Positions 49,091 to 63,139 of a DNA stretch of 64,000 nt are shown piece after piece. This DNA comes from Stomorhina lunata (lineage: Eukaryota > Arthropoda > Insecta > Diptera > Rhiniidae), in the NCBI GenBank assembly GCA_933228675.1, contig OW121744.1:19301978-19365977 (forward strand), given 5' to 3'. Made by a program: the position numbers and the translations under genes. Below the pieces are notes generated by a model, which saw nothing but the letters and a program-made list of their open reading frames with translations, searched no databases and had not been told where the DNA came from. Position 1 is the stretch's first letter. Every line of letters starts with the position of its first letter.

Positions 49091-52000
49091 AAATTTTTCT
49101 ATTGAAAATTTTTCTATAGAAAAATTTTTCTATTGAACATTTTTCTATAGAAAAATTTTTCTATTGAAAATTTTTCTATAGAAAAATGTTTCTATTGAAA
49201 AATTTTCTATAGAAAAATGTTTCTATTGAAAATTTTTCTATAGAAAAATTTTTCTATTGAAAATTTTTCTATAGAAAAATTTTTCTATTGAAAATTTTTC
49301 TATAGAAAAATTTTTCTATTGAAAATTTTTCTATAGAAAAATTTTTCTATTGAAAATTTTTCTATAGAAAAATTTTTCTATTGAAAATTTTTCTATAGAA
49401 AAATTTTTCTATTGAAAATTTTTCTATAGAAAAATTTTTCTATTGAAAATTTTTCTATAGAAAAATTTTTCTATTGAAAATTTTTCTATAGAAAAATTTT
49501 TCTATTGAAAATTTTTCTATAGAAAAATTTTTCTATTGAAAATTTTTCTATAGAAAAATTTTTCTATTGAAAATTTTTCTATAGAAAAATTTTTCTATTG
49601 AAAATTTTTCTATAGAAAAATTTTTCTATTGAAAATTTTTCTATAGAAAAATTTTTCTATTGAAAATTTTTCTATAGAAAAATTTTTCTATTGAAAATTT
49701 TTCTATAGAAAAAATTTTCTATTGAAAATTTTTCTATAGAAAAATTTTTCTATTGAAAATTTTTCTATAGAAAAACTTTTCTATTGAAAATTTTTCTATA
49801 GAAAAACTTTTCTATTGAAAATTTTTCTATAGAAAAACTTTTTTATTGAAAATTTTTCTATAGAAAAACTTTTCTATTGAAAATTTTTCTATAGAAAAAC
49901 TTTTCTATTGAAAATTTTTCTATAGAAAAACTTTTCTATTGAAAATTTTTCTATAGAAAAACTTTTCTATTGAAAATTTTTCTATAGAAAAACTTTTCTA
50001 TTGAAAATTTTTCTATAGAAAAACTTTTCTATTGAAAATTTTTCTATAGAAAAACTTTTCTATTGAAAATTTTTCTATAGAAAAATTTTTCTATTGAAAA
50101 TTTTTCTATAGAAAAACTTTTCTATTGAAAATTTTTCTATAGAAAAACTTTTCTATTGAAAATTTTTCTATAGAAAAACTTTTCTATTGAAAATTTTTCT
50201 ATAGAAAAACTTTTCTATTGAAAATTTTTCTATAGAAAAACTTTTCTATTGAAAATTTTTCTATAGAAAAACTTTTCTATTGAAAATTTTTCTATAGAAA
50301 AACTTTTCTATTGAAAATTTTTCTATAGAAAAACTTTTCTATTGAAAATTTTTCTATAGAAAAACTTTTCTATTGAAAATTTTTCTATAGAAAAACTTTT
50401 CTATTGAAAATTTTTCTATAGAAAAACTTTTCTATTGAAAATTTTTCTATAGAAAAACTTTTCTATTGAAAATTTTTCTATAGAAAAACTTTTCTATTGA
50501 AAATTTTTCTATAGAAAAACTTTTCTATTGAAAATTTTTCTATAGAAAAACTTTTCTATTGAAAATTTTTCTATAGAAAAACTTTTCTATTGAAAATTTT
50601 TCTATAGAAAAATTTTTCTATTGAAAATTTTTCTATAGAAAAATTTTTCTATTGAAAATTTTTCTATAGAAAAATTTTTCTATTGAAAATTTTTCGATAG
50701 AAAAATTTTTCTATTGAAAATTTTTCTATAGAAAAATTTTTCTATTAAAAATTTTTCTATAGAAAAATTTTTCTATTGAAAATTTTTCTATAGAAAAAAT
50801 TTTCTATTGAAAATTTTTCTATAGAAAAATTTTTCTATTGAAAATTTTTCTATAGAAAAATTTTTCTATTGAAAATTTTTCTATAGAAAAATTTTTCTAT
50901 TGAAAATTTTTCTATAGAAAAATTTTTCTATTGAAAATTTTTCTATAGAAAAATTTTTCTATTGAAAATTTTTCTATAGAAAAATTTTTCTATTGAAAAT
51001 TTTTCTATAGAAAAATTTTTCTATTGAAAATTTTTCTATAGAAAAATTTTTCTATTGAAAATTTTTCTATAGAAAAATTTTTCTATTGAAAATTTTTCTA
51101 TAGAAAAATTTTTCTATTGAAAATTTTTCTTTAGAAAAATTTTTCTATTGAAAAACTTTTCTATTGAAAATTTTTCTATAGAAAAACTTTTCTATTGAAA
51201 ATTTTTCTATAGAAAAATTTTTCTATTGAAAATTTTTCTATAGAAAAATTTTTCTATTGAAAATTTTTCTATAGAAAAATTTTTCTATTGAAAATTTTTC
51301 TATAGAAAAATTTTTCTATTGAAAATTTTTCTATAGAAAAATTTTTCTATTGAAAATTTTTCAATAGAAAAATTTTTCTATTGAAAATTTTCAATAGAAA
51401 AATTTTTCTATTGAAAATTTTTCTATAGAAAAATTTTTCTATTGAAAATTTTTCTATAGAAAAATTTTTCTATTGAAAATTTTTCTATAGAAAAACTTTT
51501 CTATTGAAAATTTTTCTATAGAAAAACTTTTCTATTGAAAATTTTTCTATAGAAAAACTTTTCTATTGAAAATTTTTCTATAGAAAAATTTTTCTATTGA
51601 AAATTTTTCTATAGAAAAATTTTTCTATTGAAAATTTTTCTATAGAAAAATTTTTCTATTGAAAATTTTTCTATAGAAAAATTTTTCTATTGAAAATTTT
51701 TCTATAGAAAAATTTTTCTATTGAAAATTTTTCTTTAGAAAAATTTTTATATTGAAAATTTTTCTATAGAAAAATTTTTATATTGAACATTTTTCTATAG
51801 AAAAATTTTTATATTGAACATTTTTCTATAGAAAAATTTTTATATTGAACATTTTTCTATAGAAAAATTTTTATATTGAAAATTTTTCTATAGAAAAATT
51901 TTTATATTTAATATAATGTTTCTATTGAAAAATGTTTCTATTGAAAAATTTTCTATAGAAAAATGTTTCTATTGAAAATTTTTCTATAGAAAAATTTTTC

Positions 52001-53150
52001 TATTGAAAATTTTTCTATAGAAAAATTTTTCTATTGAAAATTTTTCTATAGAAAAATTTTTCTATTGAAAATTTTTCTATAGAAAAATTTTTCTATTGAA
52101 AATTTTTCTATAGAAAAATTTTTCTATTGAAAATTTTTCTATAGAAAAATTTTTCTATTGAAAATTTTTCTATAGAAAAATTTTTCTATTGAAAATTTTT
52201 CTATAGAAAAATTTTTCTATTGAAAATTTTTCTATAGAAAAATTTTTCTATTGAAAATTTTTCTATAGAAAAATTTTTCTATTGAAAATTTTTCTATAGA
52301 AAAATTTTTCTATTGAATATTTTTCTATAGAAAAATTTTCTATTGAAAATTTTTCTATAGAAAAATTTTTCTATTGAAAATTTTTCTATAGAAAAATTTT
52401 TCTATTGAAAATTTTTCTATAGAAAAATTTTTCTATTGAAAATTTTTCTATAGAAAAATTTTTCTATTGAAAATTTTTCTATAGAAAAATTTTTCTATTG
52501 AAAATTTTTCTATAGAAAAATTTTTCTATTGAAAATTTTTCTATAGAAAAATTTTTCTATTGAAAATTTTTCTATAGAAAAATTTTTCTATTGAAAATTT
52601 TTCTATAGAAAAATTTTTCTATTGAAAATTTTTCTATAGAAAAATTTTTCTATTGAAAATTTTTCTATAGAAAAATTTTCTATAGAAAAATTTTTCTATT
52701 GAAAATTTTTCTATAGAAAAATTTTTCTATTGAAAATTTTTCTATAGAAAAATTTTTCTATTGAAAATTTTTCTATAGAAAAATTTTTCTATTGAAAATT
52801 TTTCTATAGAAAAATTTTTCTATTGAAAATTTTTCTATAGAAAAATTTTTCTATTGAAAATTTTTCTATAGAAAAATTTTTCTATTGAAAATTTTTCTAT
52901 TGAAAATTTTTCTATAGAAAAATTTTTCTATTGAAAATTTTTCTATAGAAAAATTTTTCTATTGAAAATTTTTCTATAGAAAAATTTTTATATTGAAAAT
53001 TTTTCTATAGAAAAATTTTTCTATTGAAAATTTTTCTATAGAAAAATTTTTCTATTGAAAATTTTTCTATAGAAAAATTTTTCTATTGAAAATTTTTCTA
53101 TAGAAAAATTTTTCTATTGAAAATTTTTCTATAGAAAAATTTTTCTAATT
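49091..53150 (-). repeat. 31-bp satellite, block B (inverted)
   Basis: The unit is CTATAGAAAAATTTTTCTAT then TGAAAATTTTT, the reverse complement of block A. The AAAACTTTTC variant (complement of the GAAAAG form) forms runs at about 49770-50590, 51150-51200 and 51490-51560. These lie at nearly the same distances from 49100 as the matching runs in block A, so the two blocks are a true large palindrome and not independent arrays. Confidence 0.95.
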
Positions 53151-56100
53151 TTCTATTGAAAATTTTTCTATAGAAAAATTTTCAATAGAAAAATTTTTCT
53201 ATAGAAAAATTTTTAATAGAAAAGTTCTTCTATAGAAAAATTTTCAATAGAAAAGTTTTTCTATAGAAAAATTTTCAATAGAAAAGTTTTTCAATAGAAA
53301 AATTTTTCTAAAGAAAAATTTTCAATAGAAAAATTTTTCTAAAGAAAAATTTTCAATAGAAAAATTTTTCTATAGAAAAATTTTCAATAGAAAAATTTTT
53401 CTATAGAAAAATTTTCAATAGAAAAATTTTTCTATAGAAAAATTTTCAATAGAAAAATTTTTCTATAGAAAAATTTTCAATAGAAAAATTTTTCTATAGA
53501 AAAATTTTCAATAGAAAAATTTTTCTATAGAAAAATTTTCAATAGAAAATTTTTTCTATAGAAAAATTTTCAATAGAAAAATTTTTCTATAGAAAAATTT
53601 TTAATAGAAAAATTTTTCTATAGAAAAATTTTCAATAGAAAAATTTTTCTATAGAAAAATTTTTCTATTGAAAATTTTTCTATAGGAAAATTTTCAATAG
53701 AAAAATTTTTCTATAGAAAAATTTTCAATAGAAAAGTTTTTCTATAGAAAAATTTTCAATAGAAAAGTTTTTCTATAGAAAAATTTTCAATAGAAAAGTT
53801 TTTCTATAGAAAAATTTTCAATAGAAAAGTTTTTCTATAGAAAAATTTTCAATAGAAAAGTTTTTCTATAGAAAAATTTTCAATAGAAAAGTTTTTCTAT
53901 AGAAAAATTTTCAATAGAAAAATTTTTCTATAGAACAATTTTCAATAGAAAAGTTTTTCTATAGAAAATATTTCAATAGAAAAGTTTTTCTATAGAAAAA
54001 TTTTCAATAGAAAAGTTTTTCTATAGAAAAATTTTCAATAGAAAAGTTTTTCTATAGAAAAATTTTCAATAGAAAAGTTTTTCTATAGAAAAATTTTCAA
54101 TAGAAAAGTTTTTCTATAGAAAAATTTTCAATAGAAAAGTTTTTCTATAGAAAAATTTTCAATAGAAAAGTTTTTCTATAGAAAAATTTTCAATAGAAAA
54201 ATTTTTCTATAGAAAAATTTTCAATAGAAAAATTTTTCTATAGAAAAATTTTCAATAGAAAAATTTTTCTATAGAAAAATTTTCAATAGAAAAATTTTTC
54301 TATAGAAAAATTTTCAATAGAAAAATTTTTCTATAGAAAAATTTTCAATAGAAAAATTTTTCTATAGAAAAATTTTCAATAGAAAAATTTTTCTATAGAA
54401 AAATTTTCAATAGAAAAATTTTTCTATAGAAAAATTTTCAATAGAAAAATTTTTCTATAGAAAAATTTTTCTATAGAAAAATTTTTCTATAGAAAAATTT
54501 TCAATAGAAAAATTTTTCTATAGAAAAATTTTCAATAGAAAAATTTTTCTATAGAAAAATTTTTCTATAGAAAAATTTTCAATAGAAAAATTTTTCTATA
54601 GAAAAATTTTCAATAGAAAAATTTTTCTATAGAAAAATTTTCAATAGAAAAATTTTTCTATAGAAAAATTTTCAATAGAAAAATTTTTCTATAGAAAAAT
54701 TTTCAATAGAAAAATTTTTCTATAGAAAAATTTTCAATAGAAAAATTTTTCTATAGAAAAATTTTCAATAGAAAAATTTTTCTATAGAAAAATTTTCAAT
54801 AGAAAAATTTTTCTATAGAAAAATTATCAATAGAAAAATTTTTCTATAGAAAAATTATCAATAGAAAAATTTTTCTATAGAAAAATTTTCAATAGAAAAA
54901 TTTTTCTATAGAAAAATTTTCAATAGAAAAATTTTTCTATAGAAAAATTTTTCTATAGAAAAATTTTCAATAGAAAAGTTTTTCTATAGAAAAATTTTCA
55001 ATAGAAAAATTTTTCTATAGAAAAATTTTCAATAGAAAAATTTTTCTATAGAAAAATTTTCAATAGAAAAATTTTTCTATAGAAAAATTTTCAATAGAAA
55101 AATTTTTCTATAGAAAAATTTTCAATAGAAAAATTTTTCTATAGAAAAATTTTCAATAGAAAAATTTTTCTATAGAAAAATTTTCAATAGAAAAGTTTTT
55201 CTATAGAAAAATTTTCAATAGAAAAATTTTTCTATAGAAAAATTTTCAATAGAAAAGTTTTTCTATAGAAAAATTTTCAATAGAAAAGTTTTTCTATAGA
55301 AAAATTTTCAATAGAAAAGTTTTCTATAGAAAAATTTTCAATAGAAAAGTTTTCTATAGAAAAATTTTCAATAGAAAAGTTTTTCTATAGAAAAATTTTC
55401 AATAGAAAAATTTTTCTATAGAAAAATTTTCAATAGAAAAATTTTTCTATAGAAAAATTTTCAATAGAAAAATTTTTCTATAGAAAAATTTTTCTATAGA
55501 AAAATTTTCAATAGAAAAATTTTTCTATAGAAAAATTTTCAATATAAAAATTTTTCTATAGAAAAATTTTCAATATAAAAATTTTTCTATAGAAAAATTT
55601 TCAATATAAAAATTTTTCTATAGAAAAATTTTCAATATAAAAATTTTTCTATAGAAAAGTTTTCAATATAAAAATTTTCAATAGAAAAACTTTTCAATAT
55701 AAAAATTTTTCTTTAGAAAAATTTTCAATATAAAAATTTTTCTATAGAAAAATTTTCAATATAAAAATTTTTCTATAGAAAAATTTTCAATATACAAATT
55801 TTTCTATAGAAAAATTTTCAATATACAAATTTTTCTATAGAAAAATTTTCAATATACAAATTTTTCTATAGAAAAATTTTCAATATAAACATTTTTCTAT
55901 AGAAAAATGTTTATATAGAAACATTTTCAATATAAAAATTTTTCTATAGAAAAATTGTCAATATAAAAATTTGTCTAAAGAACAATTTTCAATATAAACA
56001 TTTTTCTATAGAAAAATTTCCAATATCAAAATTTTTCGATAAAAAAATTTTCAATATAAAAATTTTTCTAAAGAAAAATTTTCAATATAAAATTTTTTTA

Positions 56101-56300
56101 AAAAATATATAATTGAAAAATTTTAATTGAGAAATTTTCTATAGAATTTTTTTTATATGATTTTTTTTTATTTTAAAATATTTCTATACAAAAATTTTAT
56201 GTAAAAAAATGTTTATATTAAAAAATTTGTATAGCAAAAACTATTTTCTATAGAAAATTTTTTAATCAGAAAAAATTTTCGATAGAAAAATTTGTATATC
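53151..56300 (+). repeat. 31-bp satellite, block C
   Basis: Same orientation as block A. Rare markers are shared at a constant offset of 6131 bases: CAATAG after a GAAAAGTTTTT unit (47161 and 53292), the ATAGAAAATTTTTTCTATAG variant (47411 and 53542) and TAATAG (47471 and 53602). So part of C is a direct copy of part of A. The right edge drifts to CAATATAAAAATTTTTC from 55540 and decays to 56300. Confidence 0.95.
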
Positions 56301-56897
56301 GTATCATCTTAATGTAGCGATTTCAATATTAAAATGTACATTTTGGACAACCCTTTAAAAACTCCACAAAGATGAACGACGATTTTTCGTTTAAATGAAA
56401 TATTGTGACATTATCGACGAAATCTTCATCATAGCTATCGACGAATTCGTCGTTTATCGCCCATGTTGTCTTTATATGTTAAATGTGCCAGATACATTTT
56501 TCTATGATTTCCATAAAAAAGCACATACTTATAAAAACCTTTCAAACTGAGGTGATGAAGGGTATAAACATAAACAATTTTGTTCCTAAAAATATTGAAA
56601 TTGACAATGAAACCATAGGACCATTTTTTTTATTATTACAAGTAGAATAAGTAAACATATTAGATGGTGTAGGGTGTATAAGATTCGACCTATGATATAC
56701 AATATATTCTTGTTTATTTATTAAGAAAATAAATATCATAGTACGAATATATTGCTACTGGAATGTTATTTTAAAGAGAAGTTGTATTTTGGCTATTAAT
56801 TAATAAGAAATGGCAGATATCCATAAATTAAGGCCAGAGTAAAGATCAACAGAAATGTTGGGTAAGAGTTATTTAAAAGAAATGTTTTTCAGTTAAA
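56301..56897. other. Unique DNA with a TCGACGAATTCGTCG palindrome
   Basis: A 15-base near-palindrome lies at about 56438. GATGAAGGGTATAAAC at 56553 resembles a DINE-like end. A 65-codon minus frame at 56542-56739 is unrecognised. Confidence 0.4.
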
Positions 56898-57672
56898 AAC
56901 AAGTAAGAAAGTGGTATAGTCGGTCAAGCCCGACTATACGATACCCTTCACCACTAAAGTCAAAGTTGTTTCTTTTCCTGTATAAAGACAAATATTTGCT
57001 AAATTTTGCCGTAATACAAACATTTTCTCAAAACTTATATTTTTATGCTGTTTCCGTCATTTAGACTTATATGACCGATTATCTCGAAATTTGCCAAATT
57101 GATTTCAGTTGTTACATAAATTATGTATGCAAAAACTAAACTTAAAATTCTCATTATCTTTAGACTTACGAGCGTTTTAGTGATTTTTTCTTATTTAGTG
57201 TGTTTTGACAGACAGAGTGACAGAGTTTGTATGGGAGCTATAGCCAAATGTGAACCGATTTTGATAAAATTCGGTATTTAAGTTTACGTAAGCAATATTT
57301 GTTTTAAATTTCAAGAAAAAATATTGATATTTGTGGTCAATATATTAATTCCGGGAAGTGGGACCTACGGGAGGTATCACAAATAATGAACCGATTCAAC
57401 TTCAATAGCCATGGTAGCACTATCAAAAAATGATCTGTGCAGAATCTCATCAAATTATCTTTAAAACTGCGACCTGTACTTTAATTATATGGTTAACATG
57501 TAGGTCCATCCAGCCGTCCAGCCAGGACGGACATCGCTAAATCGACTCAGAAAGTGATTCCAAGCCTATTGGTATACTAAAAAAAGTGGGTCTAAGGCAA
57601 ATATTTCTTTGCGTTACATACATCAGCACAAACTTATAATACCCTTTCCACCTATGTTGGTAAAAGGTATAA
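56898..57672 (-). mobile_element. DINE-1/mini-me-like element, copy 3
   Basis: It starts AACAAGTAAGAAAGTGGTAT with the hairpin GTCGG-TCAAGC-CCGAC, then ACGATACCCTTCACCAC, and ends ACAAACTTATAATACCCTTT and CCACCTATGTTGG. Inside are GGGAGCTATAGCCAAATGTG, a CCAGCCGTCCAGCCAGGACG tract and ATCGCTAAATCGACTCAGAA. Same order as copies 1 and 2; the longest of the three. Confidence 0.78.
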
Positions 57673-58389
57673 TTATTAGCACAGGTTGAAGGTTTCAAAA
57701 TTATAAGCTCAAGTTGAGAGTTTAAAAGCAGGAAATTATTTTTATGCTACAGGTTATATGCCTTAGTACAGAATTTTTGTGAATATTCCTTAAATAGTAT
57801 TAACATCTTTATTACTATGTAAGTATTTTATCACGTTTTAAATAAATTCTTGTCTAAAATTTTGCTAATAAATAAAACTATGCACCTTCCTTTTCAAATT
57901 CCTTAAAACCACAACAACTCATCGAATATGCATCACCTACTTCAATGCACACACACACACACACATTAAAAAATATAAATTCATTGCTCCAGGGATTTAT
58001 TGTAGCTCACATTTCAAATCAGACAATATTTCAACCGAATCTTTGCACCATCACAAACTTAATAAAATAAGAATCAGAGGTAATAACCTTAACCCACTTT
58101 TGCCTCTGTCTTTATGAATTTTATACTTATTAAGGCTTTGAACAAGTATAACGGAAATTTATAACATTTCACAAGTTTGGCATACTTTTAGATAAACTTT
58201 AATTTATTTCAAGCTGTTCCTAGTTTGGTTCTTAGCTTTAAGTTCTTTGGAACAACTACTTACTCCTGCTTTTAAACTAGATACTTATATATTTGCAATT
58301 CTAATCAGAAGAGAAATCTTTGTGTGGTGAGGATTTCGGTCTAAAACAATGCCAATATCTTTGAGTTTGGGTTGGTACTAAATACGCAC
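57673..58389. other. Unique DNA with a short (CA)n tract
   Basis: A (CA)n run lies at about 57947-57965. No gene is recognised. Confidence 0.45.
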
Positions 58390-58690
58390 AATATGACTTA
58401 CACTTTGACTATGACTTGCAGTTTGACAATGACTAATGATTTGCACTTATACAATGACTAGCAATTCGACAATGACTTGCTTTTTTTAGTATGACTTGCA
58501 CTTTTACAATGACTTGAATTTTATAATGATTTGCACTTTTAAAATGACTTGTAACTTGACAATGACTTGCACTTTAACAATGACCTTAATATTTACAATG
58601 ACTTGCAAATTTTATAATGACTTCCATTTTTATTTTGTTTTGCACTTTTACAATAAATTGCACTTTGACTTGCGCTTTCATCATGAAATA
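58390..58690. repeat. ~20-22-bp imperfect tandem repeat (TGACTTGCACTTT)n
   Basis: TGACTTGCACTTTNACAA-type units recur roughly every 20-23 bases, about 14 times, with much variation. The 129-codon open frame starting at 58496 begins inside this repeat and is judged a by-product of it. Confidence 0.8.
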
Positions 58691-59009
58691 AAAAATAGGA
58701 ATGTTGCTTCTGGCGAATTGTTGTATCGATTTAAAGCTTATCGGCAACGCTACATAAGTTTTTTATTATACGCCATTATTTTGGAAAATCATATCACACT
58801 ATTTTACAAAACAACACCTACACATGTAATACACACAAAAGGCACAACCAGTTTTTATTTTCTTTCGAAAGATCATCGATTGTGATGTAGACATTCATAG
58901 TTTTTAGATCTAGAAATGATACATAACCGTTTTCTAATTATAAAACGGTTATGAAAATCCATATAAGAACAATTCGGAAGATTTTTGTAATATGACTGCA
59001 GAGTATTTT
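58691..59009. other. Unique DNA
   Basis: ACCGTTTT/AAAACGGT forms a short stem at about 58928-58950 (AACCGTTTTCTAATTATAAA then ACGGTT). No gene is recognised. Confidence 0.4.
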
Positions 59010-61970
59010 AATAGGTAATTTCTTATAAATAGTAGATGTTTGAAAATTTTCTACCAAAATCTCAATTTTCAATAAATTTTCGAAAAATTGTCAATTTTCG
59101 AAAAATATCCTATAAATAGTAAATTTTTAAAAATGTTCTATAGACAATTTTCGAAAAATTTCCTATAAAAATTAGTTATATTCTATATAAAAATTATATA
59201 TCTATAAGTTTTGTCTGGGAAAAATTTCTATACAAATTAAAAAATTTTCTATTGACAAATTTTTTTATGGAAAAATACTAAAAAATTTTTCTATCAAAAA
59301 CCAATAGTTTTTTACATAAAATTTTTATAGCGAAATATTTTCTACATTTTCTAAAGAAAAATCAAAAAATTTTCTATAAAAAAATTTAGAACGAAAATTT
59401 TTCTACCAAAAACCAATAATTTTTTACATAACATTTTTATAGCGAAATATTTTCTACATTTTCTTAAGAAACATTTTTTATAAAAAAATATTTCTAACGA
59501 AACATTTCCGTAACGAAAAATTGTCTATAGAAAACTTTTTGTATTGAAACCTTTTCTATACTTTTTCTTATAAATTTTCTATAGAAAAATTCTTATTACG
59601 AAAAAGTTTCTATATTTTTTTTTATAAATTTTGTATAGAAAAAGTTTTTAAGGAAAAATTTTCTGTAGAAAATTTTTTTAACGAAAAATTTTCTATAGAA
59701 AAATTTTTTAAGGAAAAATTTTCTATATAAAATTTTTTAAGGAAAAATTTTCTATATAAAATTTTTTAAGGAAAAATTTTCTATAGAAAAATTTTTTTAA
59801 CGAAAAATTTTCTATAGAAAATTTTTTTAACGAAAAATTTTCTATAGAAAATTTTTTTTAATGAAAAATTTTCTATAGAAAAAATTTTTTAACGAAAAAT
59901 TTTCAATAGAAAAAATTTTTTAACGAAAAATTTTCTATAGAAAAAATTTTTTAACGAAAAATTTTCTATAGAAACATTTTTTTAACGAAAAATTTTCCAT
60001 AGAAAAATGTTTTTAACTAAAAATTTTCTAGAGAAAAATGTTTTTAACTAAAAATTTTCTGTAGAAAAATTTTTTTAACTAAAAATTTTTGACAGAAAAA
60101 TTCTTTTAACGAAAAATCTTCTATAGAAAAATTTTTTTAACTGAAAATTATCTATAGAAAAATTTTTTAACGAAAAATGTTCTATAGAAAAATTTTTTAA
60201 CGAAATATTTTCTACAGAATTTTTTTTTTAACTAAAAATTTTTTATAGAAAAATATTTCTAACAAAAAATTTTCTATAGACAAATATTTCTTACGAATAA
60301 TTTATATAAAAAAGTATTTCTAACGAAAAATTTTCTTTACAGAAATTTTCATAACGAAAAATTATCTATAGAAAAACTTTTATAGACAAAAATTTTTTAT
60401 AGAAAAATTTTTTTTAACGAAAAATTTTCTATAAAAATTTTTTTAACGAAAAATTGTCTATAGAAAAATTTTTTTAATGAAAAATTTTTTATAGAATAAT
60501 TTTTTTAACGGAAATTTTTCTAGAGAAGATTTTTTTTAACGAAAAATTTTCTATAGAAAATTTTTTTTTTAATTTTTTTAATGAAAAATTTTCTATAAAA
60601 ATTTTTTTAACGAAAAATTGTCTATAGAAAAATTTTTTTAATGAAAAATTTTTTATAGAATTATTTTTTGAACGGAAATTTTTCTAGAGAAAAATTTTTT
60701 TAACGAAAAATTTTCTATAGAAAATTTTTTTAACCAAAATTATTCTATAGAAAATTTTTTTGACTAAAAATTTTCTATAGAAAAATTTTTTTAACGAAAA
60801 ATTTTTTTAGCGAAAAATTTTCTATAGAAAATTTTTTTTACTAAAAAATTTTCTATAGAAAAATTTTTTTAACAAAAAATTTTCTATAGAAAAATTTTTT
60901 TATCGAAAAATTGTCAATATAAACATCTTTTTAACGAAAAATTTTCTATAGAAAAATATTTTTTAACGAAAAATTTTCTATTGCAAAATTTTTTTTAACG
61001 AACAATTTTCTATTGAAAAATATTTTTAAAGAAAAATTTTCTATAGCAAAATAATTTTATCGAAAAATTGTCTATAGCAAAATTATTTTAACGAAAAATT
61101 TTCTATAGAAAAATTTTTTTAATGAAAAATATCTATAACGAAATATTTTCTATAGAAAAATTTTCTATAAAAAAAATTTTTAGTCGAAAATTTGTATATT
61201 TAAATGCTTTTCAAAGAAAAGTTTTTATATTAAAGTGTTTTCTTAATAAAAATTTTAAAAGAAAAATTTTTGTAACGAAACATTTTCTATAGAAAAACTT
61301 TTGTAACCAAAAATTTTCTTTAGAAAAATTTATGTAACATAAAATTTGTATAGAAAAGTTTTTGTAACGAAAAATATTAAAACGAAAAATATTAAAACGA
61401 AAATTTTCTATTGAAAAATGTTTTTAATAAAAAATTTTCTCTAGAAAAATTTAATATTAAAAAATATTAAAAAATTTTTATAAAGAAAAATTTTCTATAA
61501 AAAATTTTTTTAACGAAAAATTTTCTATAAAAAGATTTTAATAACGAAAAATTTTCTATAAAAAAATTTTACAACGAAAATATTTATATAAAAAACTTGA
61601 ATATTGAAAAATTTTCTATTTAAAATCTTTCTTATCATTAATTTTCTATTGAATCATTTTCATAACTAAAATGTTTCTATAATAAAAATTAAAAACGAAT
61701 AATTTTTCTATTGAAAAACTTTTTGTTTTAAAATATTTTGAATACAAAAATTTTAATATAAAAAAATGTCTATAGAAAATTAAAAAAAAACTTTAAAAAA
61801 TTATTAAAATATTTTGTTAATTTTTTTTTTTCTAAAATTTTCTGTAGAAAATTTTTTATAGATACAATTTTTATAGAAAATGATGTATGTGAAAAAATTT
61901 TCTATAGAATTTTGGACTACAAAAAATTTTCTATAACTTTTAAATATAAAAACATTTCCTTTGAAAATGT
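59010..61970 (+). repeat. ~31-bp AT-rich minisatellite (AACGAAAAATTTTCTATAG...)
   Basis: The unit is CGAAAAATTTTCTATAGAAA then AATTTTTTTAA, 30-31 bases with length drift in the T-run. It is better preserved at 59680-61140 and diverged at both ends. The first 160 bases (59010-59170) instead resemble the inverted form of the 29-bp family (CCTATAAATAGTAAATTTT). Confidence 0.9.
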
Positions 61971-63139
61971 ATTTATATTGTAAAATTTGTCTTTAAATTT
62001 TTACTAAATCTGACAAGTATTTTAACCTTTTACAATTATTTTAAACAAGTTTCTATCATAGAAATACGACAGTCCTGATAAGGCAATAAAATAAAAAACA
62101 ACATAAGTAAAATAACTAAAATCCAATAAAAATATAAACATTATTAGATTCACTGTTAGAACAAGTGACCAAAGACAAATCTTGCAATTCCACATAATCC
62201 AATAACAAATAAGAATGTAACTGCGTTTACTTGTGTATGATCATGAAATGGACAATTCCTAAAAGTAACAGTTTCAAAAATTATGTTTAGATTGAATATT
62301 AACCAACGGTACCTACACACACACAAACATACATAGATCAAGATGACAGACACATGCTGTGGCAACATCAACAATTTAAACAGCGGTTCTGCTTCTGGTT
62401 GCCCCAACTTAAAGCGCAGGTCATTAAAATGGACTTGTCTGATGCGCGTAAATAATTGTGTTAATGTGCGTGTATTAAGTTGATGATGTTGGTCTGGTCT
62501 CTTTAATGTGTCAGTGTGTTTAGTCTGTAGATAAAACGTTTTGAAAACATTTAATTAATTCTTAATAATACGACAATTGAAATCTTATAGAACTGTCATT
62601 ATAACATTAAACTTCAGTAACGTTGTGGGTCCGTCTGTCTGTCTATCGCTGGTTGCCATTGAGTCTGTTTGACTTTCTTTATAAGTAGAAAATGTTGCTG
62701 TTGCCTTGGTCTAACTGTAAAACCCATTGGGTCTCCAGTTGTGTTAATTATTCTTGGAAAATGTTGGGGCTGCAGAACATGTTTAAATATTTCTCAATTA
62801 CCTATTTTCTAAGGAATTAAAACCTTCACTATTTGAAAAGCGTTAGAAAAGCACGCGTTACTGTATGAGTTTGCCTTAAATAGTAAAACCTGCAACATCA
62901 ACCTGTTGCTACTTCTTTTTTTTTTTGGTATTGTGGGATTAAAACCAAAATGCCACAAGGCTGTTATGATGGTTTACAAATGGTCTAATAGCGGTTGCAG
63001 AAGATTCCATGTTTTAAATTTGGAGTTGAGGTATTTACTTGTGCCGCTGTAAAAATTCTGTAAATAATATTTAAGTTTCTCTATATAGTCAGATTAATAG
63101 GTTATGGGGAATTTAATTGAATGTTGATACAAAATATAT
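61971..63139. other. Unique DNA, no supported gene
   Basis: A minus-strand frame of 83 codons (62156-62407) has a Cys- and hydrophobic-rich sequence and no known domain. A short GTCTGTCTGTCTATCG tract lies at 62633-62648. Composition is less extreme than in the arrays. Confidence 0.4.

Noticed and set aside
58496..58885. 129-codon plus-strand open frame
   Set aside because: Its first half is the TGACTTGCACTTT tandem repeat and the remainder has no recognisable domain or gene context.
62156..62407. 83-codon minus-strand open frame
   Set aside because: No domain match and no supporting promoter or splice signals seen; could be chance in less AT-rich DNA.
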